Source of the DNA: a bacterium | GTDB lineage: Bacteria; Bacillota; Bacilli; Lactobacillales; Streptococcaceae | Assembly (NCBI GenBank): GCA_905221325.1 | Contig: CAJNCS010000004.1 | Span: 182,539 to 246,538 of the forward strand | Direction: 5' to 3' | DNA length: 64,000 nt | Shown here: positions 35,607-45,480 of the stretch, piece after piece | How the letters are laid out: every line of letters starts with the position of its first letter | Numbering within the stretch: position 1 is the stretch's first letter | The notes under the pieces: generated by a model | Seen by the model: the letters and a program-made list of their open reading frames with translations, nothing else | What the model was told of the DNA's origin: nothing | The model's database searches: none | Made by a program: the position numbers and the translations under genes

Positions 35607-36536
35607 ATGGATATTCAATTTTTAGGAACAGGGGCTGGTCAGCCCTCTAAAGCCCGCAACGTCTCTAGTCTCGCCCTGAAACTCTTGGATGAGATTAACG
35701 CAGTTTGGCTCTTTGACTGTGGAGAAGGAACGCAAAATCGCATTCTGGAAACCACAATTCGACCACGTAAGGTCAGCAAAATCTTTATCACCCACCTGCA
35801 TGGAGACCACATTTTTGGTTTACCAGGTTTTCTCTCCAGCCGTGCTTTTCAGGCCAATGAAGAGCAGACAGATTTGGACATTTATGGACCTCAAGGGATC
35901 AAGTCCTTTGTCTTAACCAGTCTACGTGTGTCAGGTTCTCGTCTGCCTTATCGCATTCATTTTCATGAGTTTGACCAAGATTCTCTAGGGAAAATCCTTG
36001 AGACCGATAAATTCACTGTGTATGCAGAGGAACTGGATCACACCATTTTTTGTGTTGGTTATCGTGTCATGCAAAAGGACCTAGAAGGTACTTTGGATGC
36101 TGAGAAGCTTAAGGCCGCTGGTGTTCCGTTCGGCCCGCTTTTTGGAAAAATCAAAAATGGTCAGGATGTTGTTCTGGATGATGGAACTGAGATCAAGGCA
36201 ACAGACTATATCTCAGCACCGAGACCTGGCAAGGTAGTTACTATTCTTGGCGACACCCGAAAAACCAATGCCAGCGTGCGTCTTGCTATCAATGCAGATG
36301 TTCTTGTCCATGAGTCTACTTATGGTAAGGGAGATGAAAAAATTGCCCGCAATCACGGTCACTCAACCAATATGCAGGCAGCACAAGTGGCAGCAGAAGC
36401 CGGTGCAAAGCGCCTCTTGCTCAATCATATCAGTGCTCGTTTCCTCTCAAAAGATATCAGTCAGCTCAAGAAAGATGCAGCTAGTATTTTTGAAAATGTC
36501 CATGTAGTCAAAGACTTGGAAGAAGTGGAAATCTAA
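35607..36536 (+). CDS. rnz: Ribonuclease Z
   Basis: A 309-residue metallo-beta-lactamase-fold endonuclease that trims tRNA 3' ends. The zinc ligands appear in [13 protein letters not shown] (His63, His65, Asp67, His68), with further ligands in [17 protein letters not shown] and [11 protein letters not shown]. The exosite arm ([27 protein letters not shown] split region, about 160-185) is present. Short intergenic gaps place it in the miaA-hflX operon. Confidence 0.95.
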   Translation: MDIQFLGTGAGQPSKARNVSSLALKLLDEINAVWLFDCGEGTQNRILETTIRPRKVSKIFITHLHGDHIFGLPGFLSSRAFQANEEQTDLDIYGPQGIKSFVLTSLRVSGSRLPYRIHFHEFDQDSLGKILETDKFTVYAEELDHTIFCVGYRVMQKDLEGTLDAEKLKAAGVPFGPLFGKIKNGQDVVLDDGTEIKATDYISAPRPGKVVTILGDTRKTNASVRLAINADVLVHESTYGKGDEKIARNHGHSTNMQAAQVAAEAGAKRLLLNHISARFLSKDISQLKKDAASIFENVHVVKDLEEVEI

Positions 36537-36557
36537 CAGTTATTGAAAGGACGAAGC

Positions 36558-37313
36558 ATGTCTACTATTCTCATTACAGGAGCTAGCGGCGGATTGGCCC
36601 AAGAAATGGTCAAACTCTTGCTAGATGACCAACTCATCTTACTAGGTAGAAACAAGGAAAAACTAGCACAACTCTACGGAAATCAACCTAATGTAGAATG
36701 GATTGAAATTGACATTACTGATGACTCAGCCCTAGAAGCTCTGGTAGCTGACCTCTATCTCCGTTATGGTAAAATTGATGTTTTGATTAACAATGCTGGC
36801 TATGGGATTTTTGAGGAATTTGACAAGATTTCTAATCAAGACATTCACCAGATGTTCGAGGTCAATACCTTTGCCCTGATGAATCTGTCTCGTCTAGTGG
36901 CGACTTGTATGAAGGAAAGTCGAAAAGGCCATATCATCAATATAGTCAGCATGGCAGGTTTGATAGCGACTAGCAAGTCCAGTCTCTACTCAGCGACAAA
37001 GTTTGCAGCGATTGGATTTTCAAACGTTCTGCGCCTCGAACTTATGCCCTATGGTGTTTATGTAACTACGGTTAATCCAGGACCAATCCGAACAGGATTT
37101 TTTGACCAGGCAGACCCAGATGGCAGCTACCTCAAGTCTGTTGATCGATTTCTCTTAGAACCAGATGTGGTTGCTAAAAAAATCGTCAAGACCATAGGAA
37201 AAAACAAACGAGAACTCAATCTTCCACTTTTGCTCAATTTAGCCCACAAATTTTATAGCCTCTTTCCTAAACTAGCTGATAAGTTTGCAGGGGGAATCTT
37301 TAATTATAAGTAA
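36558..37313 (+). CDS. Short-chain dehydrogenase/reductase
   Basis: This 251-residue classical SDR has cofactor motif TGASGGLAQ (about 7-15; the TGxxxGxG loop is slightly changed at the last Gly), NNAGYG, catalytic Ser in NIVSMAG and YSATK (Tyr-x3-Lys). The substrate is unknown. The frame is open from 36543 (TTG), but GAAAGGA precedes ATG 36558. It is the last gene of the miaA-rnz cluster, followed by a strong terminator. Confidence 0.87.
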   Translation: MSTILITGASGGLAQEMVKLLLDDQLILLGRNKEKLAQLYGNQPNVEWIEIDITDDSALEALVADLYLRYGKIDVLINNAGYGIFEEFDKISNQDIHQMFEVNTFALMNLSRLVATCMKESRKGHIINIVSMAGLIATSKSSLYSATKFAAIGFSNVLRLELMPYGVYVTTVNPGPIRTGFFDQADPDGSYLKSVDRFLLEPDVVAKKIVKTIGKNKRELNLPLLLNLAHKFYSLFPKLADKFAGGIFNYK

Positions 37314-37341
37314 AAAAGTTCCTTACAAAAGGAACTTTTTT
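37312..37341 (+). terminator. Terminator of the miaA-SDR operon
   Basis: AAAAAAGTTCCTT / AAGGAACTTTTTT stem with an ACAA loop; symmetrical, overlaps the SDR stop codon. Confidence 0.9.
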
Positions 37342-37513
37342 ATAATATTTAACTGAGTGTCAAAAATTGTTTGATTTTGTTTTAAAACTACATTCATATT
37401 TTTAAAATCCTCTACAAATTTTAGAAAAAACAATCAAAATTATGATTTTTTATGTTTAGGTATTGAAATTCCCTATATTATTTTATAAAATAAGAGTAAA
37501 AGGCTATGAAAAA

Positions 37514-37548
37514 GTAATACGCTTACAAGAAAAATGGAAGCGGTTACT
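37514..37548 (+). promoter_or_regulatory. Two CRE-like (CcpA) sites in the bgaA leader
   Basis: ATGGAAGCGGTTACT (37534-37548) fits the streptococcal CRE consensus WTGNAANCGNWNNCW completely and ends just before the AAAGGAGG of bgaA. On the other strand, TTGTAAGCGTATTAC (complement of 37514-37528) fits with one mismatch. This suggests carbon catabolite control of the galactosidase. Confidence 0.55.
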
Positions 37549-37561
37549 AAAGGAGGATTTT

Positions 37562-40500
37562 ATGGAAAAAGGCCATTGGAATCGTAAAAGAGTCTACAGC
37601 ATTCGTAAGTTTGCCGTAGGCGCTTGCTCTGTCATGATTGGAACCTGTGCGGTTCTATTTGGAGGAAGTGTCGTTGGAGAATCAACAGTTTTCGCGGATG
37701 AAACTCCAATTACTCACACTGTGGAACAAGCAAAAGAGGAAAGTCCGGCAGTGGAGGAAAAAGAAAATCAAGCTGTAGCAGAGCACAAGGATGCTGCAAG
37801 TGTCGACCAAAGTCAAGCTGCTCCAATTGAAGCAAGCAAACCAGAGGTGAAAGAAGAGGAACCTGTAGCTCCAAAAGAGGAGAAAGCATCTCTAAAACCT
37901 GAAGAAACAGCTCCAAAGGTAGAATCTCAAGCTTCAAGTCAAGAAAAGCCTGTCAAGGAAGAGTTGAAAGCTGCGACAAATGAAGAAGTGAATCAAATGA
38001 TTGAAGATAGAAAAGTGAATTTTAATCAAAATTGGCACTTTAAACTCAATGCGAACCCTAAAGAAGCTGTGAAATCAGATGCCGATGTATCAACATGGCA
38101 AAAATTGGATCTCCCACACGACTGGAGTATCTTTAACGATTTTGACCATCAGTCACCTGCCCAAAACGAAGGTGGACAGCTCAATGGTGGTGAAGCTTGG
38201 TATCGTAAGACATTCAAACTTGATGAAAAAGATCTCAAGAAAAATGTTCGTGTGACCTTTGATGGTGTCTACATGGATTCTCAAGTCTATGTCAATGGCC
38301 AGTTAGTGGGACATTACCCAAATGGTTACAACCAGTTTTCATACGATATCACCAAATACCTTCACAAAGATGGTCGTGAAAATGTGATTGCTGTCCATGC
38401 GGTTAACAAACAGCCAAGTAGCCGTTGGTACTCAGGCAGTGGTATCTACCGTGATGTGACCTTGCAAGTGACAGATAAGGTTCATGTTGAGAAAAATGGA
38501 ACAACCATCTTAACACCAAAACTTGAAGAACAACAACATGGTAAGGTTGAAACTCATGTAGCCAGCAAAATCGTCAATACAGATGATAAAGACCATGAAC
38601 TGGTGGCAGAGTATCAAATCGTTGAACGTGGTGGTCAGGCTGTGACAGGTTTAGTACGTACAGTGAGTCGTACCTTGAAAGCACATGAATCAACAAGTCT
38701 TGATGCGATTTTAGAAGTTGAAAGACCAAAACTCTGGACAATTTTAAATGATAAACCTGCCTTGTACGAATTGATTACGCGTGTATACCGTGATGGTCAG
38801 TTGGTGGATGCTAAGAAAGATTTGTTTGGTTACCGTTACTATCACTGGACTCCAAATGAAGGTTTCTCTTTGAATGGTGAACGCATTAAATTCCATGGTG
38901 TTTCTTTGCACCATGACCACGGAGCGCTTGGAGCAGAAGAAAACTATAAGGCAGAATACCGTCGTCTCAAACAAATGAAGGAGATGGGTGTTAACGCCAT
39001 CCGTACAACTCATAACCCTGCAAGTCCACAGACTTTGCAAATCGCAGCAGAACTTGGTTTGCTTGTTCAGGAAGAGGCCTTTGATACTTGGTATGGTGGA
39101 AAGAAACCTTATGACTATGGTCGTTTCTTTGAAAAAGATGCCACTCACCCAGAAGCTCGAAAAGGCGAAAAATGGTCTGACTATGATCTTCGTACCATGG
39201 TCGAAAGAGACAAAAATAACCCAGCTGTCTTCATGTGGTCTATCGGAAATGAAATCGGTGAAGCCAACGGTGATGCTCATTCTCTAGCAACTGTAAAACG
39301 TTTGGTCAAAGTTATCAAGGATGTTGATAAAACTCGTTACGTTACCATGGGAGCAGATAAGTTCCGTTTCGGTAATGGTAGTGGTGGACATGAGAAAATT
39401 GCTGATGAACTGGATGCGGTTGGATTCAACTATTCTGAAGATAACTACAAAGCGCTTCGTGCGAAACATCCAAACTGGTTGATTTACGGTTCGGAGACAT
39501 CTTCAGCAACCCGTACACGCGGAAGCTATTATCGTCCTGAACAAGAATTGGTACATAGCAACCAAGCTTATCGTAACTATGAACAGTCAGATTATGGAAA
39601 TGATCGTGTGGGTTGGGGTAAAACGGCGACAGATTCATGGACTTTTGACCGTGACAATGCTGGCTATGCTGGACAGTTTATCTGGACAGGTACGGACTAT
39701 ATTGGTGAGCCTACGCCATGGCATAACCAAAACCAAACTCCCGTTAAGAGCTCTTACTTTGGTATCGTAGATACAGCCGGTATTCCAAAGCATGACTTCT
39801 ATCTCTACCAAAGCCAATGGGTTTCTGCTAAGAAGAAACCAATGGTTCACCTCCTTCCTCACTGGAACTGGGAAAATAGAGAATTGGCATCGAAAGTTGA
39901 AGATTCAGACGGAAAAATCCCAGTTCGAGCATACTCAAACGCTGCAAGCGTAGAATTGTTCTTGAACGGTCAATCTCTTGGAGTTAAGACCTTCAACAAG
40001 AAACAAACTAGTGATGGCCGTACCTACCAAGAAGGTGCCAATGCCAAGGAACTCTATCTTGAGTGGAAGGTTGCTTACCAACCAGGTACTTTGGAAGCTG
40101 TAGCTCGCGATGAAGCTGGAAAAGAAATTGCACGTGACAAGATTACCACTGCAGGCCAACCAGCAGGTGTTCGTCTTGTCAAGGAAGAACACGCAATCGC
40201 AGCAGATGGAAAAGACTTGACCTATATCTACTACGAAATCGTTGACAGCCAAGGGAATGTAGTCCCAACTGCCAATAATTTGGTTCGTTTCCAATTGCAT
40301 GGACAAGGTCAACTGGTCGGTGTCGATAATGGGGAACAAGCCAGCCGTGAACGCTATAAGGCACAACCAGATGGTTCTTGGATTCGCAGAGCCTTTAACG
40401 GTAAAGGGGTTGCCATTGTCAAATCAACTGAGCAAGCAGGTAAATTTACACTAACAGCTCATTCAGATCTCTTGAAATCTGGTCAAGTAACTGTCTTTAC

Positions 40501-43500
40501 TGGTAAAAAAGAAGACCAAGAAAAGACCGTTCTCGGGACAGAAGTACCAAAAGTACGTACTGTTATTGAGAAAGAGCCAAAAATGCCGAAGACTGTTGCT
40601 TTTGTTTATAGTGATGGCAGTCGTGAAAAACGTCCAGTAACCTGGTCTTCAGTTGATGTGAGCCAAGCAGGAGTTGTGACTGTTAAAGGTATGGCAGACG
40701 GACGTGAAGTTGAGGCCCGTGTCGAAGTTCTAGCAATTGCGAAAGAACTACCAACTGTTAAACGTGTTGCTCCAGGAACAGACTTGAGTGCTGTTGACAA
40801 ATATGTTTCTATCGCTGTAACGGATGGAAGCGTTCAAGAATACGAAGTTGATAAGTGGGAGATTGCGGAAGCAGATAAAGCTAAACTGTCAGTTGCAGGA
40901 TCACGTATTCAAATGACTGGTCAATTAGGAGGCGAAACCGTACATGCTACTCTTGTAGTAGAAAAAGGCAATCCTGCAGCACCTGTAGCACCAAATATAA
41001 CTGTAGGTGGCGAATCTGTCACTGGTCTTACTACTCAAAATCCAATGCAATATCGAACTCTTGCTTACGGTGCATCCTTGCCAGAAGTTGTAGCAAGTGC
41101 TGAAAATGCGGATGTTACTGTAGTCCAAGCAAGTGCAGCAAACGGCATGCGTGCAAGGATCTATGTTCAACCAAAAGATGGCGGACCTCTTCAAACCTAT
41201 GCAATTCAATTCCTTGAAGAAGCGCCGAAAATTGACCGCCTGGGCCTACAAGTGGAGCAAGCTGACGGTCTCAAAGAAGACCAAACAGTGAAATTGTCTG
41301 TTCTCGCTCACTATCAAGACGGAACGCAAGCTGTATTACCAGCTGATAAAGTGACCTTCTCTACAAGTGGTGAAGGGGAAGTCGCAGTTCGTAAGGGAAT
41401 GCTTGAGTTGCACAAGCCAGGAACAGTCACTCTCAAAGCAGAATATGAGGGGGCTCAAGGCCAAGTTGAACTCACTATCCAAGCCAACACTGAGAAGAAG
41501 GTTGCGCAAACTATCCGTCCAGTAAATGTAGTGACTGACTTGTATCAAGAACCTACTCTACCATCAACAATAACTGTTGAATATGACAAAGGTTTCCCTA
41601 AAGCTCACAAAGTCACATGGCAAGCCATTCCAAAAGAAAAACTAGACCGCTATCAAACCTTTGAAGTGCTAGGTAAAGTTGAAGGCCTTGACCTTGAGGC
41701 ACGTGCCAAAGTCTCTGTAGAAGGTATCGTTTCAGTTGAAGAAGTTAGTGTGACAACACCAATCGCAGAAGCGCCACAATTACCAGAAAGTGTTCGTACC
41801 TACGATTCAAATGGTCACGTTTCATCTGCCAAGGTTGCATGGGATACGATTCGTCCAGAGCAATACGCCAAGGAAGGTGTCTTTACAGTCACTGGTCGCC
41901 TAGAAGGTTCACAATTAACTACCAAACTTCATGTTCGTGTGTCTGCTCAAACTGAGCAGGGGGCAAATATTTCTGACCAATGGACCGGCTCAGAATTGCC
42001 ACTTGCCTTTGCTTCAGACTCAAATCCAAGCGATCCTGTTTCAAACGTCAACGATAAATTGATTTCCTTTAATGACCGACCAGCCAATCGTTGGACAAAC
42101 TGGAATCGTAGTAATCCAGAAGCTTCAGTTGGTGTCCTATTTGGAGATTCAGGTATCTTGAGCAAACGTTCCGTTGACAATCTAAGTGTCGGATTCCACG
42201 AAGACCATGGGGTAGGTGCACCGAAGTCTTATGTGATTGAGTATTATGTCGGTAAGACCGTTCCGACAGCTCCTAAAAACCCTAGCTTTGTAGGTGAGGA
42301 AAACCATGTATTTAACGATCCAGCTAACTGGAAACCAGTTACCAATCTAAAAGCACCAGCTCAATTAAAAGCTGGAGAAATGAATCATTTCAGCTTTGAT
42401 AAAGTTGAGACCTATGCGGTTCGCATTCGCATGGTAAAAGCAGATAACAAGCGCGGAACTTCTATCACAGAGGTACAAATCTTTGCGAAACAAGTTGCGG
42501 CAGCCAAACAAGGACAAACAAGAATCCAAGTTGACGGTAAAGACTTAGAAAACTTCAACCCTGATTTGACAGACTATTACCTTGAGTCTGTAGATGGAAA
42601 AGTTCCTGCAGTAACGGCAAGTGTTAGCAACAATGGTCTCGCGACTGTTGTTCCAAGCGTTCGTGAAGGTGAGCCAGTTCGTGTCGTCGCGAAAGCTGAA
42701 AATGGCGACATCCTAGGAGAATACCGTCTGCACTTCACTAAGGATAAAGACTTACTTTCTCGTAAACCAGTTGCTGCGGTCAAACAAGCTCGCTTGTTGC
42801 AACTAGGTCAACCACTTGAATTGCCAACTAAGGTTCCTGTTTACTTCACAGGTAAAGACGGCTATGAGACAAAAGACTTGACAGTGGAATGGGAAAAAGT
42901 TCCAGCAGAAAATCTGACAAAAGCAGGTCAATTTACTGTTCAAGGTCGTGTCCTTGGTAGTGACCTCGTTGCTGAGTTTACTGTACGAGTGACGGATAAA
43001 CTTGGTGAGACTCTCTCAAACAACCCTAACTATGATGAAAACAGTAACCAAGCCTTTGCTTCAGCCACTAATGATATTGATCCAAGTTCACATGACCGTG
43101 TAGACTATATCAATGATGGAGATCACAATGAAAATCGTCGTTGGACAAACTGGTCTCCAACACCATCTTCTAATCCAGAAGTATCAGCAGGTGTGATTTT
43201 CCGTGAAAATGGTAAGATTGTAGAACGGACTGTTGCGCAAGCCAAACTTCACTTCTTTGCAGATAGTGGTACGGATGCACCATCTAAACTTGTTTTGGAA
43301 CGCTATATTGGTCCAGACTTTGAAGTACCTACCTACTATTCAAACTATCAAGCCTATGATGCAGCCCATCCATTCAACAATCCAGATAACTGGGAAGCTG
43401 TGCCTTATCGTGCGGATAAAGACATCGCAGCTGGTGATGAAATCAACGTAACATTTAAAGCTGTGAAAGCCAAAGCTATGAGATGGCGTATGGAGCGTAA

Positions 43501-44803
43501 AGCAGATAAGAGCGGTGTTGCGATGATTGAGATGACCTTCCTTGCACCAAGCGAACTGCCTCAAGAAAGTACTCAATCTAAGATTCTAGTAGATGGGAAA
43601 GAACTTCCTGATTTCGCTGAAGATCGTCAAGACTACCAAATCACCTATAAAGGTCAACGTCCAAAAGTCTCAGTCGAAGAAAGCAATCAAGTAGCTTCAA
43701 CAGTTGTAGATAGCGGAGACGATAGCCTTCCAGTACTTGTTCGCCTTGTTTCAGAAAGTGGAAAACAGGTCAAGGAATACCGTATCCAACTAGTTAAGGA
43801 AAAACCAGTTTCTGAGAAAACAGCCCCTGCTATTCAAGAAGAGAATCCAAGTCTTGAGGTTGTCGAAAAGGAACTTGCCTTCCAAACTGTTGAAAAAGAA
43901 GATCCAAGTCTATATGTAGGTGAAAGTCGTGTAGAACAAGAAGGACAAGTTGGTAAGGAACGTATTCTTACATCTGTTAGCCTAGACGGAACTCGTGAAG
44001 AGAAACTCCGTGAAGTGATCCAGGCTCCTGTTAACCGGGTTCTTCTAGTTGGAACTAAGCGAGGTACAGCTCAACCACTTGATGGAGCTGCAGGTTTAGT
44101 TCATGAAAAACCAGAACTTCTGGTTGAAGAAGAGGCAATTGATTTCAAAGTTCAAGAACGTAAGAATGACAAACTTTATGTGGGTGAAAGTCGTGTTCTT
44201 CAAGAAGGTCAAAAAGGTGTTCGTGTCCACCTAGTAGAAGTCGAAAACGGTAAGCGTACATCGAAAGAAACCTTTGATAAGATAGTTGCGCAAGATCGTA
44301 TCGTGGAAGTAGGAACTAAGCGAGGTACGGCTCAACCGCTTGATGGTGTCAAAGATTTGGTTCATCACAAGCCAGAGCTCCTAGTGGAAGAAGAGGAAGT
44401 TGATTTCCAAGTTCAAGAACGTAAGAACGATAAACTTCCAGTAGGGCAAACTCGTGTGATCCAAGAAGGCCAAAAAGGTGTACGTGTTCATCTCATCGAA
44501 GTGGACAATGGGAAACGCACTCTAAAGGAAACCTTTGATAAGGTAGCATCGCAAGATCGCATTGTGGAAGTGGGAACTGCTGTAGCACAAGAAGAACCAA
44601 ATCCACAAGTTTCTGTCAATCCAGATGCGCACCAACTGGCTCAAACGGGAACACAAACTCAAGAAGAAAAAGTGACACAAACTGAAAAAGGTCACCTTCC
44701 AAATACAGGAAGTGAGTCTCAGGTGTCAGCTTTAGCAGCAGGATTGGCTCTCTTGGGCTTAGGTGCAGGCCTTGCAGCTACTACTCGCAAAAAAGAAGAT
44801 TAA
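37562..44803 (+). CDS. bgaA: Cell-wall-anchored GH2 beta-galactosidase BgaA
   Basis: This 2413-residue surface exo-beta-galactosidase has a YSIRK-type signal peptide (residues 11-50), a Glu/Lys-rich linker and a GH2 sugar-binding domain (about 155-320). The TIM barrel follows, with acid/base Glu564 (MWSIGNEIGE) and nucleophile Glu645 (YGSETSS), the exact pneumococcal numbering. Then come Ig-like/Big modules, two CBM71-like lectin modules (about 1470-1650 and 1818-1990; both with a ..NRWTNW / RRWTNW.. core), and three G5-like repeats (from about 2094, 2180 and 2266). The sortase signal LPNTG (2379-2383), a hydrophobic helix and RKKED end it. It removes terminal galactose from host N-glycans and aids adhesion. 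The frame opens at 37463, but ATG 37562 has AAAGGAGG. No break was found over 7.2 kb. Confidence 0.95.
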   Translation: MEKGHWNRKRVYSIRKFAVGACSVMIGTCAVLFGGSVVGESTVFADETPITHTVEQAKEESPAVEEKENQAVAEHKDAASVDQSQAAPIEASKPEVKEEEPVAPKEEKASLKPEETAPKVESQASSQEKPVKEELKAATNEEVNQMIEDRKVNFNQNWHFKLNANPKEAVKSDADVSTWQKLDLPHDWSIFNDFDHQSPAQNEGGQLNGGEAWYRKTFKLDEKDLKKNVRVTFDGVYMDSQVYVNGQLVGHYPNGYNQFSYDITKYLHKDGRENVIAVHAVNKQPSSRWYSGSGIYRDVTLQVTDKVHVEKNGTTILTPKLEEQQHGKVETHVASKIVNTDDKDHELVAEYQIVERGGQAVTGLVRTVSRTLKAHESTSLDAILEVERPKLWTILNDKPALYELITRVYRDGQLVDAKKDLFGYRYYHWTPNEGFSLNGERIKFHGVSLHHDHGALGAEENYKAEYRRLKQMKEMGVNAIRTTHNPASPQTLQIAAELGLLVQEEAFDTWYGGKKPYDYGRFFEKDATHPEARKGEKWSDYDLRTMVERDKNNPAVFMWSIGNEIGEANGDAHSLATVKRLVKVIKDVDKTRYVTMGADKFRFGNGSGGHEKIADELDAVGFNYSEDNYKALRAKHPNWLIYGSETSSATRTRGSYYRPEQELVHSNQAYRNYEQSDYGNDRVGWGKTATDSWTFDRDNAGYAGQFIWTGTDYIGEPTPWHNQNQTPVKSSYFGIVDTAGIPKHDFYLYQSQWVSAKKKPMVHLLPHWNWENRELASKVEDSDGKIPVRAYSNAASVELFLNGQSLGVKTFNKKQTSDGRTYQEGANAKELYLEWKVAYQPGTLEAVARDEAGKEIARDKITTAGQPAGVRLVKEEHAIAADGKDLTYIYYEIVDSQGNVVPTANNLVRFQLHGQGQLVGVDNGEQASRERYKAQPDGSWIRRAFNGKGVAIVKSTEQAGKFTLTAHSDLLKSGQVTVFTGKKEDQEKTVLGTEVPKVRTVIEKEPKMPKTVAFVYSDGSREKRPVTWSSVDVSQAGVVTVKGMADGREVEARVEVLAIAKELPTVKRVAPGTDLSAVDKYVSIAVTDGSVQEYEVDKWEIAEADKAKLSVAGSRIQMTGQLGGETVHATLVVEKGNPAAPVAPNITVGGESVTGLTTQNPMQYRTLAYGASLPEVVASAENADVTVVQASAANGMRARIYVQPKDGGPLQTYAIQFLEEAPKIDRLGLQVEQADGLKEDQTVKLSVLAHYQDGTQAVLPADKVTFSTSGEGEVAVRKGMLELHKPGTVTLKAEYEGAQGQVELTIQANTEKKVAQTIRPVNVVTDLYQEPTLPSTITVEYDKGFPKAHKVTWQAIPKEKLDRYQTFEVLGKVEGLDLEARAKVSVEGIVSVEEVSVTTPIAEAPQLPESVRTYDSNGHVSSAKVAWDTIRPEQYAKEGVFTVTGRLEGSQLTTKLHVRVSAQTEQGANISDQWTGSELPLAFASDSNPSDPVSNVNDKLISFNDRPANRWTNWNRSNPEASVGVLFGDSGILSKRSVDNLSVGFHEDHGVGAPKSYVIEYYVGKTVPTAPKNPSFVGEENHVFNDPANWKPVTNLKAPAQLKAGEMNHFSFDKVETYAVRIRMVKADNKRGTSITEVQIFAKQVAAAKQGQTRIQVDGKDLENFNPDLTDYYLESVDGKVPAVTASVSNNGLATVVPSVREGEPVRVVAKAENGDILGEYRLHFTKDKDLLSRKPVAAVKQARLLQLGQPLELPTKVPVYFTGKDGYETKDLTVEWEKVPAENLTKAGQFTVQGRVLGSDLVAEFTVRVTDKLGETLSNNPNYDENSNQAFASATNDIDPSSHDRVDYINDGDHNENRRWTNWSPTPSSNPEVSAGVIFRENGKIVERTVAQAKLHFFADSGTDAPSKLVLERYIGPDFEVPTYYSNYQAYDAAHPFNNPDNWEAVPYRADKDIAAGDEINVTFKAVKAKAMRWRMERKADKSGVAMIEMTFLAPSELPQESTQSKILVDGKELPDFAEDRQDYQITYKGQRPKVSVEESNQVASTVVDSGDDSLPVLVRLVSESGKQVKEYRIQLVKEKPVSEKTAPAIQEENPSLEVVEKELAFQTVEKEDPSLYVGESRVEQEGQVGKERILTSVSLDGTREEKLREVIQAPVNRVLLVGTKRGTAQPLDGAAGLVHEKPELLVEEEAIDFKVQERKNDKLYVGESRVLQEGQKGVRVHLVEVENGKRTSKETFDKIVAQDRIVEVGTKRGTAQPLDGVKDLVHHKPELLVEEEEVDFQVQERKNDKLPVGQTRVIQEGQKGVRVHLIEVDNGKRTLKETFDKVASQDRIVEVGTAVAQEEPNPQVSVNPDAHQLAQTGTQTQEEKVTQTEKGHLPNTGSESQVSALAAGLALLGLGAGLAATTRKKED

Positions 44804-44830
44804 GTTTAGTTACAAGCTAAACTGAACAGG

Positions 44831-44860
44831 AAAAGGCCAGAGTGACGCTCTGGTCTTTTT
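44831..44860 (+). terminator. Terminator of bgaA
   Basis: AAAAGGCCAGAG / CTCTGGTCTTTT stem (one G.U) with a TGACG loop and T-run. Confidence 0.85.
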
Positions 44861-44887
44861 CGTCTGAGTTGTAATAGTAAATAAATG

Positions 44888-44913
44888 TTTGGAATAGTCA
44901 TTCCTATTCCAAA
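44888..44913. repeat. Perfect 10-bp inverted repeat downstream of bgaA
   Basis: TTTGGAATAG / CTATTCCAAA with a 6-base spacer. No T-run follows on the plus strand, so it may be an operator or a leftward terminator. Confidence 0.5.
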
Positions 44914-44971
44914 TGGATTTTGCTCAAAATTCATAAAGTGCTCTTCACACTTATAAAAAGAGAGGTCGTGT

Positions 44972-45000
44972 TTGAAAATAATTGATAAATATGCTACAAT
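44972..45000 (+). promoter_or_regulatory. Probable promoter of the accessory Sec operon
   Basis: TTGAAA (44972-44977), 17-bp spacer, extended -10 TGcTACAAT (44992-45000). No other good promoter lies closer to secY2, so the transcript would have a leader of about 470 nt. Confidence 0.55.
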
Positions 45001-45085
45001 AGTAGGCACTGGTAATTTTTATAAATGATTTTTTAATGAGAAAAATCGGATAAAATCCATTCAACTTTCGAAAGATCATGATCAG

Positions 45086-45480
45086 ATGAGAAAGCGTAAA
45101 ATTCCTTACCCTTCAGAGATTTGGTATGGGAATGGTTTTTTAGATGTCAATCATGATGACAGAGTTGATATACTTATAAAAATTTTAAGGATTAAGTAAA
45201 TCCGTTTATGCATTTGATAATGTTCAAATAGAAAAAATGGAAGAACAGGTGTTCTCACATGAAAATATTCAAGGATAGAAGAGAAGCTCCAAGTAGATTT
45301 ACACTCATGAGGTGCTCCTGTATTTCGTAGGTGAAATATCATGGTAAGCCAGTTAATCCTATCTTGATTATCAGTGGGATGAGCCTGTTTTCTTGGGTTG
45401 TCTTGCTGTTACGATGGTGCATGAACATTGCTAGAAAATGATCGCAAGACTTGCTAAATATAAAGAATAAAGGATGACAG
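45086..45480 (+). other. Gene-poor leader of secY2 with probable decayed coding remnants
   Basis: No intact gene is seen. A 37-codon frame (45086-45199) contains DVNHDDRVD, which looks like an EF-hand or dockerin-type calcium loop, but has a poor ribosome site. Another frame from 45201 reads protein-like text (SVYAFDNVQIEKMEEQVF; SYLDYQWDEPVFLGCLAVT) broken by several stops up to secY2. This fits an old pseudogene or rearrangement scar; the parent family is not recognised. Confidence 0.3.

Noticed and set aside
37463..37561. Upstream extension of bgaA by 33 codons
   Set aside because: ATG 37562 has AAAGGAGG and starts the YSIRK signal peptide; the extension would bury the signal and cover the CRE-like sites.
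38744..39280. 178-codon minus-strand frame within bgaA
   Set aside because: Overlaps the catalytic GH2 domain of bgaA; no promoter or ribosome site on the minus strand.
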